From: Candidatus Kuenenia stuttgartensis
GTDB lineage: Bacteria; Planctomycetota; Planctomycetia; Gemmatales; Gemmataceae
Reading direction: 5' to 3'
Length of the DNA stretch: 45,133 nucleotides
Assembly: GCA_945897965.1 (NCBI GenBank)
Contig: CAMDHK010000007.1
Coordinates: forward strand, 1-45,133
Shown here piece after piece: positions 40,115-45,133 of this stretch. The notes below the pieces were generated by a model, which saw nothing but the letters and a program-made list of their open reading frames with translations, ran no database searches and was not told where the DNA came from. Position 1 is the stretch's first letter. Every line of letters begins with the position of its first letter. Position numbers and translations under genes: made by a program.

Positions 40115-40423
40115 ATGTTGGAGGCGCAAAACACCCGTGGTCGAAGACGTGTTATGGTTGGTGTTGTTACCAGCGATAAGCGTAGCAAAACCCGAACTGT
40201 GGTAATTCCTCGCTTGGTGAAACATCCCAAGTACGGAAAATATATCCGTAGAAGTACTACTTGCCATGTTCATGATGAAAACAATGAATCTCATATTGGA
40301 GATACTGTTGAAATCGTAGAATCAAGGCCATTTTCGAAAACAAAATTTTGGCGCTTGTCAAGCATTGTTAAAAAGGCCCTCTCAGCATCTCCTAGTGTTA
40401 AGGATATTGCTCAACCGGTTTAG
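40115..40423 (+). CDS. rpsQ: ribosomal protein S17
   Basis: The 102-residue product has [38 protein letters not shown] (part HPKYGKY) and [22 protein letters not shown] (part [16 protein letters not shown]). S17 is an early 30S assembly protein. It has a 20-residue C-terminal tail past the usual end. Confidence 0.95.
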   Translation: MLEAQNTRGRRRVMVGVVTSDKRSKTRTVVIPRLVKHPKYGKYIRRSTTCHVHDENNESHIGDTVEIVESRPFSKTKFWRLSSIVKKALSASPSVKDIAQPV

Positions 40424-40478
40424 ACCAAGCATAGTAGATTTTAATCTATTATCTAACTCAGAAAATATTGGGTATCTT

Positions 40479-40847
40479 ATGATTCAGATGTATAGTTACT
40501 TAGATGTTGCAGATAATACCGGTGCAAAAGAATGCATGTGTATTAAGGTTCTTGGTGGCACCAAACGGCGTTCCGCTGGTTTGGGCGATGTCATCGTTTG
40601 CAGCGTAAAAAAAGCAATGCCTGGTGGTGAAGTTAAACCAGGTGAAGTTGTTAAAGCTGTCATCGTTCGAGTAAAAAAAACAACCCGCAGGACTGATGGC
40701 AGCTACGTTCGTTTCGACAGAAATGCCTTGGTTCTGGTTGATGCAGAAATGAATCCTCGTGGTACTCGTATTTTCGGTGCAGTAGCCCGAGAATTGCGGG
40801 ACTGTGGTTTTGCCAAAATTGTTAGTCTTGCTTCCGAAGTTGTATAA
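40479..40847 (+). CDS. rplN: ribosomal protein L14
   Basis: The 122-residue L14 begins [21 protein letters not shown] and contains GVVKAVIVR-type [16 protein letters not shown] and [14 protein letters not shown]14 forms inter-subunit bridge B8. ATG at 40479 matches the family's N-terminus; the longer frame to 40365 overlaps rpsQ. Only a weak GGG-type ribosome binding site is visible. Confidence 0.96.
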   Translation: MIQMYSYLDVADNTGAKECMCIKVLGGTKRRSAGLGDVIVCSVKKAMPGGEVKPGEVVKAVIVRVKKTTRRTDGSYVRFDRNALVLVDAEMNPRGTRIFGAVARELRDCGFAKIVSLASEVV

Positions 40848-40884
40848 CTTCTTCCTTATGATTTGCTGAATAAGAGATTAAGCC

Positions 40885-41220
40885 ATGCATGTAAAAAAAG
40901 ATGATCTTGTTGAAGTGATTGCGGGTGATGATGCCGCTAAAGGCCGAGCCCTTAAAGTCCTTCGTGTTTTAACAGCCAAAAATCGTGTAGTCATTGAAGG
41001 TGTAAATCGTGTTTACAAACATGTGAAACCTAATAAACTAAATCCCCAGGGTGGAAGGCTTTCTGTCGAAGCACCGATTGCTGTTTCGAATGTTTTGCTT
41101 TTTTGCCCTAACTGCAAAAAGGGTATTCGCTATGGTCGTAAGATTGCAGCAGATGGCAGAAAATTTCGTGAATGCAAAAAGTGTAAAGCTGATTTAGGTA
41201 CAATTTCCAAGGCCAAGTAG
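40885..41220 (+). CDS. rplX: ribosomal protein L24, zinc-ribbon type
   Basis: The 111-residue L24 has a KOW-type start (KDDLVEVIAGDDAAKG, RVLTAKNRVVIEGVN) and a C-terminal Zn ribbon with CPNC (Cys74, Cys77) and CKKC (Cys97, Cys100). L24 initiates 50S assembly. It lies 37 nt after rplN. Confidence 0.95.
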   Translation: MHVKKDDLVEVIAGDDAAKGRALKVLRVLTAKNRVVIEGVNRVYKHVKPNKLNPQGGRLSVEAPIAVSNVLLFCPNCKKGIRYGRKIAADGRKFRECKKCKADLGTISKAK

Positions 41221-41285
41221 AGTTATTGAACTTCTGATTGGTTATTTTTATTATAGTTTTTGGGTGAAAGCCCGGTGAGTGAACA

Positions 41286-41825
41286 ATGGCAAGGTTACTT
41301 GAACGATATCACAAAGAGATAGTCCCCCTTATTTCCCAGAAACTTGGGAGGACTAATATATTTAGCCTACCAAGGCTTTCTAAAATCGTTATTAATATGG
41401 GTGTAGGCAAAGCGTTGCAAGATAAATCCAGAATGGAACAATCTGCTGACCAACTTGCTCATATCGCTGGCCAACGCCCTCAGATCACCAAAGCAAAATT
41501 GGCGGTCAGTGGTTTCCGTTTGCGTGAAGGAAATGCTATTGGTTGCAGAGTAACTCTGCGCGGCAAAAGAATGTATGAATTTCTTGATCGCTTGGTAAGC
41601 ATGGCACTTCCTCGTATTCGCGATTTTCGTGGGTTAAATCCCAAGAGTTTTGATGGCCAAGGTAATTACAGCATGGGTATTGCTGAACAGGGTGTATTTC
41701 CAGAACTTGATCCTGATAAATTGAATTTTGTACAGGGTATGGATATTACATTTGTTACCACTACTAAGAGTGATGAAGAGGCGCGTGACCTCCTTCGTGC
41801 TTTTGGTATGCCCTTCAAGGAATAA
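41286..41825 (+). CDS. rplE: ribosomal protein L5
   Basis: The 179-residue L5 binds 5S rRNA and contacts P-site tRNA. Recognised by LSKIVINMGVGKALQD, ITGQ-like AHIAGQRPQITKAK, IGCRVTLRGKRMYEFLDRLV (part GCRVTLRG) and IRDFRGLNPKSFDGQGNYSMG (part FDGQGNYSMGI). Located 65 nt after rplX. Confidence 0.96.
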   Translation: MARLLERYHKEIVPLISQKLGRTNIFSLPRLSKIVINMGVGKALQDKSRMEQSADQLAHIAGQRPQITKAKLAVSGFRLREGNAIGCRVTLRGKRMYEFLDRLVSMALPRIRDFRGLNPKSFDGQGNYSMGIAEQGVFPELDPDKLNFVQGMDITFVTTTKSDEEARDLLRAFGMPFKE

Positions 41826-41843
41826 TTACGGGAAAAAGTTAAC

Positions 41844-42080
41844 ATGGCAACGGACGCAAAATTAGCTCGCTTTCGAAGAGATATGGCGAGACTAGACAAA
41901 AATAAGAAAGACCCTAAAAATCATCCCATGCTTCCCAGGGATAAGATTCGGGTTAGGCTTCGTTGTAAGATTTGTGGTCGACCCAAAGCGGTTTATCGTA
42001 AATTTGGTATTTGCAGAATTTGCTTTAGAAATCTTGCAAGTGATGGTTTAATTCCTGGTGTAACCAAGGCAAGCTGGTAA
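41844..42080 (+). CDS. rpsN: ribosomal protein S14, zinc type with N-terminal extension
   Basis: The 78-residue product is of the short zinc-binding S14 type: [20 protein letters not shown] carries Cys41, Cys44, Cys57 and Cys60, and the C-terminus is [11 protein letters not shown]. The short S14 is usually about 61 residues; here some 17 residues precede the common region. GGGA is 10 nt before ATG. An internal ATG at 41883 could give the shorter form. Confidence 0.93.
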   Translation: MATDAKLARFRRDMARLDKNKKDPKNHPMLPRDKIRVRLRCKICGRPKAVYRKFGICRICFRNLASDGLIPGVTKASW

Positions 42081-42092
42081 GGTACTCCTAAA

Positions 42093-42539
42093 ATGATGAC
42101 AGATCCGATTTCAGATATGCTTACTCGTATTCGTAATGCCAATCGTATAGAACGGCCTCTTGTGGATATGGATTCTACTAATTTTAAAGTTAATGTTGCT
42201 AAGGTTCTCAAGGATGAGGGATTTATTGTTGATTATCAAGTTGGCACTTTGCAAAAAGATGCTCATGGAGCAAAAGTTTTGCATCCTGAAACTGATCTCA
42301 ATAAATCACACCTTATTCTTCGGGTTTTTCTTAAGTATGGTCCTGAAGGTGAAAAAGTCATCAGGCATATTGAGAGAAGTAGTAAACCTGGCAGAAGGTT
42401 CTATTGCAGAAGCAACCAGTTGAGGCCCGTCCTTGATGGATTGGGTATCAGCGTGCTGTCAACCAGCCAAGGCGTTATGAGTGATCGTCTTGCCCGCATC
42501 AAGAAATTGGGCGGCGAAATGATTTGTAAGGTTTGGTAA
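42093..42539 (+). CDS. rpsH: ribosomal protein S8
   Basis: The 148-residue S8 starts MMTDPISDMLTRIRNAN and has SKPGRRFYCRSNQL and GISVLSTSQGVMSDRLARIKKLGGEMIC (parts VLSTSQGVM and GGEMIC). It is a central-domain assembly protein and can repress the spc operon. Longer than E. coli S8 (130) by an insert near DAHGAKVLHPETDLN. Confidence 0.96.
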   Translation: MMTDPISDMLTRIRNANRIERPLVDMDSTNFKVNVAKVLKDEGFIVDYQVGTLQKDAHGAKVLHPETDLNKSHLILRVFLKYGPEGEKVIRHIERSSKPGRRFYCRSNQLRPVLDGLGISVLSTSQGVMSDRLARIKKLGGEMICKVW

Positions 42540-42555
42540 ACTAAGGGATCTTCCC

Positions 42556-43107
42556 ATGTCGAAAATAGGTAAAAAATTAATTGTAGTCCCAGCAACCATC
42601 AAGGTAAAAATTGATGGTGGTAAGGTTTTCTTGGAGGGACCCAAGGGTAAGCTTGATTTGATGCCCCATCAGAATATCAAGGTTAGCTTTGATGATGCTG
42701 CAAAAACCATTCATGTTGAACGTATTAATGATGAGCGTTTAAGTAAGTCTGTTCACGGGCTTACTCGTACGCTGATTGCTAATATGGTTGAAGGGGTTTT
42801 GAAAGGCTTTGAAAAAAGACTTAGGATTGAGGGTATTGGTTATCAAGCAAAAATGGATAAGAAAGCTGTGGAGCTTACTGTCGGTTTTGCCAACAAAATC
42901 AAGGTTCAGCCTCCAGAAGGTGTGACCGTTGAAGTTCCAGAACCAACAATGGTTCTTGTGAAAGGTGCGGACAAACAAATGGTTGGTCAGTTTGCTGCTG
43001 ATGTCCGGGCAGTTCGTCCCCCTGAACCCTACAAGGGTAAGGGTATTCGTTACGATTATGAAATTGTACGCCGCAAAGAAGGTAAAGCCTTCGGTAGCGG
43101 TGGTTAA
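42556..43107 (+). CDS. rplF: ribosomal protein L6
   Basis: The 183-residue L6 has two homologous RNA-binding domains, MSKIGKKLIVVPATIKV with GPKGKL, and LRIEGIGYQAKMD with KGKGIRYDYEIVRRKEGKAFG (part KGKGIRYDYE). It lies near the factor-binding centre. Located 16 nt after rpsH. Confidence 0.96.
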   Translation: MSKIGKKLIVVPATIKVKIDGGKVFLEGPKGKLDLMPHQNIKVSFDDAAKTIHVERINDERLSKSVHGLTRTLIANMVEGVLKGFEKRLRIEGIGYQAKMDKKAVELTVGFANKIKVQPPEGVTVEVPEPTMVLVKGADKQMVGQFAADVRAVRPPEPYKGKGIRYDYEIVRRKEGKAFGSGG

Positions 43108-43123
43108 GGTTGGAAGATAAAAA

Positions 43124-43492
43124 ATGAGCGAACAAAAGTTAAAAGAAATTCGTAGAATCCGCAGACAAAATCATGTTCGTAGAACAGTGATTGGGTCTGT
43201 TATCAGGCCAAGGCTTACTGTGTTTCGAAGTTCGAAGCATATCTATGCACAGCTTATTGATGACTCGAACGGTTGCACGCTTGCTTCAGCAAGTAGCAAC
43301 AGTCCAGAAGTAAAAAAAGCATTATCCTATGGTGGTAATGTTCTTGCTGCTGTTGCTGTAGGCAAACAAATTGCTGAAGCAGCAAAGGCCAAAGGCATCT
43401 TGAAGGTCGCATTTGACCGAGGGTATTACAGATATCATGGCAGAATCAAAGCACTTGCTGATGCTGCTCGTGAAGGTGGTTTGCAGTTTTAA
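43124..43492 (+). CDS. rplR: ribosomal protein L18
   Basis: The 122-residue L18 has [33 protein letters not shown] and the C-terminal [27 protein letters not shown] (parts [10 protein letters not shown] and REGGLQF). It binds 5S rRNA. Located 16 nt after rplF. Confidence 0.96.
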   Translation: MSEQKLKEIRRIRRQNHVRRTVIGSVIRPRLTVFRSSKHIYAQLIDDSNGCTLASASSNSPEVKKALSYGGNVLAAVAVGKQIAEAAKAKGILKVAFDRGYYRYHGRIKALADAAREGGLQF

Positions 43493-43534
43493 TTTTCATC
43501 CAGATAGTTTTCCCATAACAGGTATTCAGAGATC

Positions 43535-44032
43535 ATGGCAAAAGATCGGGAACCAAAACAAGAAGAACTTCAAGACCGCGTAATTAAAATTCGCAGGTCA
43601 GCAACTGTGGTCAAAGGTGGCCGTCGTTTTAGCTTCAACGCATTAGTCGTTGTAGGCGATACCCGTGGCAGAGTTGCTGTGGGATATGGCAAAGCCAAGG
43701 AAGTTCCTCCTGCTGTTGAAAAAGCAACTAAAGATGCTCAAGGAGCAATTAAAAGATCACGGAGAGTATCACTTCGTGGTGATACTATTCCTCACCGTGT
43801 GATTGGCCGTTTCGGTGCCAGTCGCGTTATTATGGTTCCGGCGGGTCCTGGTACTGGTGTAAAAGCTGGTGCTGGCGTTCGCGATGTTCTTGAAGTTTGT
43901 GGTGTAAAAAACATCCTTACAAAAGTGCATGGTAGTACGAACCCAATAAATCTCGTAAAAGCAACAATTGAAGGCTTGCAACAACTTCGATCCCGTTCTG
44001 AAGTTGCAATGCTTCGTGGAGTTACACTCTAA
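43535..44032 (+). CDS. rpsE: ribosomal protein S5
   Basis: The 165-residue S5 has RSATVVKGGRRFSFNALVVVGD (part KGGRRFSFNALV), TIPHRVIGRFGASRVIMVPA (part PHRVIGRFGA) and AGAGVRDVLEVCGVKNILTKVHGS (part VRDVLEVCGVKNI). It affects decoding fidelity. Its TAA overlaps the rplO ATG (TAATG), so no rpmD lies between. Confidence 0.97.
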   Translation: MAKDREPKQEELQDRVIKIRRSATVVKGGRRFSFNALVVVGDTRGRVAVGYGKAKEVPPAVEKATKDAQGAIKRSRRVSLRGDTIPHRVIGRFGASRVIMVPAGPGTGVKAGAGVRDVLEVCGVKNILTKVHGSTNPINLVKATIEGLQQLRSRSEVAMLRGVTL

Positions 44033-44526
44033 TGGATTTGACACAAGTACATAAAGGCGTGAGTAAGCTTAAAACCAAAAAGCGCGTAGGTCGTGGTGTT
44101 GGTAGCGGTCATGGAAAGACTGCATCCCGTGGTCATAAAGGACAGTGGGCAAGTGCAGGTTCTGACAAGCCAATTGCGGTGTTCGAAGGCGGTCAGATGC
44201 AATTATTCCGCAGAATACCAAAGCGTGGTTTTAGTCACGGAATGTGGGACAAAAAGTTTCATGTTGTTAACTTGGGTGCGATTGATACCCACTTTAACGA
44301 TGGTGATACTGTTGACCCTGAAACAGTAAAGAAAAAAGGTTTGGCAAATGGGCCTTCTGATGGTATTCGTATTCTTGCTAAAGGCGAGTTTTCGAAGAAG
44401 TTAACTGTCCGAGCTCACCATGTTTCCAAATCTGCAATTGAAAAAATCATTGCTAAAGGTGGAGTTGTTGAAATTATTCCGCCACCAGCGAAGCCTGTTA
44501 GAAACAAAATGGGAACCAAATCTTAA
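44032..44526 (+). CDS. rplO: ribosomal protein L15
   Basis: The 164-residue L15 has RVGRGVGSGHGKTASRGHKGQ, split as GRGVGSGHGK and SRGHKG, and GGQMQLFRRIPKRGFS. It is a late 50S assembly protein. It starts on the last base of the rpsE stop codon (TAATG), which suggests translational coupling; secY follows after 131 nt. Confidence 0.96.
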   Translation: MDLTQVHKGVSKLKTKKRVGRGVGSGHGKTASRGHKGQWASAGSDKPIAVFEGGQMQLFRRIPKRGFSHGMWDKKFHVVNLGAIDTHFNDGDTVDPETVKKKGLANGPSDGIRILAKGEFSKKLTVRAHHVSKSAIEKIIAKGGVVEIIPPPAKPVRNKMGTKS

Positions 44527-44572
44527 TTAAGATATTGGTTTCCCTGTTTTTTGTTTCTTTCATTTGGTTTAA

Positions 44573-44605
44573 GATTACCATTCTGGGATAAGATTAAGGG
44601 TAATC
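44573..44605 (+). other. hairpin between rplO and secY
   Basis: GATTACC (44573-44579) can pair with GGTAATC (44599-44605) over 7 bp with a 19-nt loop. No T-run follows, so it is not an intrinsic terminator; a role in secY expression is possible. Confidence 0.3.
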
Positions 44606-44657
44606 CGGATTGTTCTCAATTGGCAATCTGCGGTAAACCCACTGCAGGAGCCAAAGT

Positions 44658-45133
44658 ATGGGTAAGTTTAGTGCAATTTTAGCTATTCCGGAACTACGGA
44701 ATAAAATTCTTATAACACTTCTATTCCTTGCTGTTTACAGGGTTGGTTATTCCATCCCTCTTCCTTTTGTTGATCAAAGCTTAATGAATCGCAATGTTGG
44801 ACAAGGCGGCCCCCTCGGTGATATTTTGGGTTATGTCTCGTTATTTAGCGGTGGAGATTTAAGTAACGCAACTCTTTTTGGCTTGGGCATTATGCCCTAT
44901 ATTTCCGCATCCATTATTTTCCAATTGCTTGGTGCGGTCTACCCTCCTCTGGAGAAACTCCAAAAAGAGGGAGAATCCGGGCGCAAGAAAATTAACAACT
45001 ACACCCGTTGGGCAACCGTTGTAATCTGCTTCTTCCAAGCTTTTATGTATGTTCAATTTATCATGCAACCTTCTTCTAGGGGTGGGCAGGGCTTCGCTTT
45101 GACACAACCCATTGATTACAATGTAGGTTACTA
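44658..45133 (+). CDS. secY: protein translocase subunit SecY, N-terminal part (cut by window edge)
   Basis: 158 complete codons are present. SecY is the export channel. The visible part has the cytoplasmic start and first helix (ELRNKILITLLFLAVYRVG), then VDQSLMNRNVGQGGPLGDIL and FSGGDLSNATLFGLGIMPYI, quoted by FSGGDLSN and GLGIMPYISASII. LEKLQKEGESGRKKINNYTR comes near the end. AGGAG is 8 nt before ATG. Its partner secE in this genome is the oversized version at 18818. Confidence 0.95.
   Translation, partial: MGKFSAILAIPELRNKILITLLFLAVYRVGYSIPLPFVDQSLMNRNVGQGGPLGDILGYVSLFSGGDLSNATLFGLGIMPYISASIIFQLLGAVYPPLEKLQKEGESGRKKINNYTRWATVVICFFQAFMYVQFIMQPSSRGGQGFALTQPIDYNVGY

Overview
The window is a stretch of bacterial chromosome, moderately AT-rich, that most likely comes from a member of the Planctomycetota. 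The evidence is: a secreted DUF1549/DUF1553-type protein with haem-like C..CH motifs next to a secreted WD40 protein with a CxxCH motif; a small protein resembling a family described as restricted to Verrucomicrobia and Planctomycetes (Minf_1886 type); and an EF-Tu whose switch I region reads KTVTIAVAH, where most bacteria have RGITINTSH, a form I associate with planctomycetes. Genus-level placement is not possible from the sequence alone.

Region 1 (1-16350) is a mix of housekeeping and accessory genes. On the minus strand are a MATE-like transporter (cut by the window edge) coupled to a small S4 RNA-binding protein; infA and transaldolase with a clear terminator between them; and a three-gene run of PAQR/haemolysin-III protein, D-2-hydroxyacid dehydrogenase and SDR oxidoreductase. 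On the plus strand are nadA with a CBM9-like protein, a long UbiD-family decarboxylase, the WD40 and DUF1549/DUF1553 pair, and a PSP1/RicT-like protein followed by the Minf_1886-like protein and a small membrane-anchored protein. A secreted HEAT-repeat protein lies on the minus strand between UbiD and the WD40 gene.

Region 2 (16418-45133) is one long plus-strand block for translation and transcription. It starts with a good sigma70-type promoter and four tRNAs (Thr-UGU, Tyr-GUA, Gly-UCC, Thr-GGU) ahead of tuf, as in the E. coli tufB operon. Then follow rpmG, tRNA-Trp, secE, nusG, rplK, rplA, rplJ, rplL, rpoB, rpoC, rpsL, rpsG, fusA, rpsJ, rplD, rplW, rplB, rpsS, an initiator tRNA, rplV, rpsC, rplP, rpmC, rpsQ, rplN, rplX, rplE, rpsN, rpsH, rplF, rplR, rpsE, rplO and the start of secY. 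Intrinsic terminators or hairpins after tuf, rplL, rpoB, rpoC, rpsG and rpsJ cut this block into transcription units.

The unusual points are within this otherwise conserved block. An initiator tRNA-fMet gene sits inside the S10 operon between rpsS and rplV. rplC (L3) is missing from its usual place between rpsJ and rplD, and rpmD (L30) is missing between rpsE and rplO. SecE is 426 residues long with about five extra membrane segments and an uncharacterised soluble domain ahead of the normal SecE core. S12 carries Arg at the Lys88 streptomycin-resistance position. rpsC and rplP overlap by 62 nt. fusA is separated by a terminator and uses rare ATA codons that tuf does not. I did not find a self-contained new defence or mobile system; there are no insertion sequences, CRISPR arrays or phage genes in the window.
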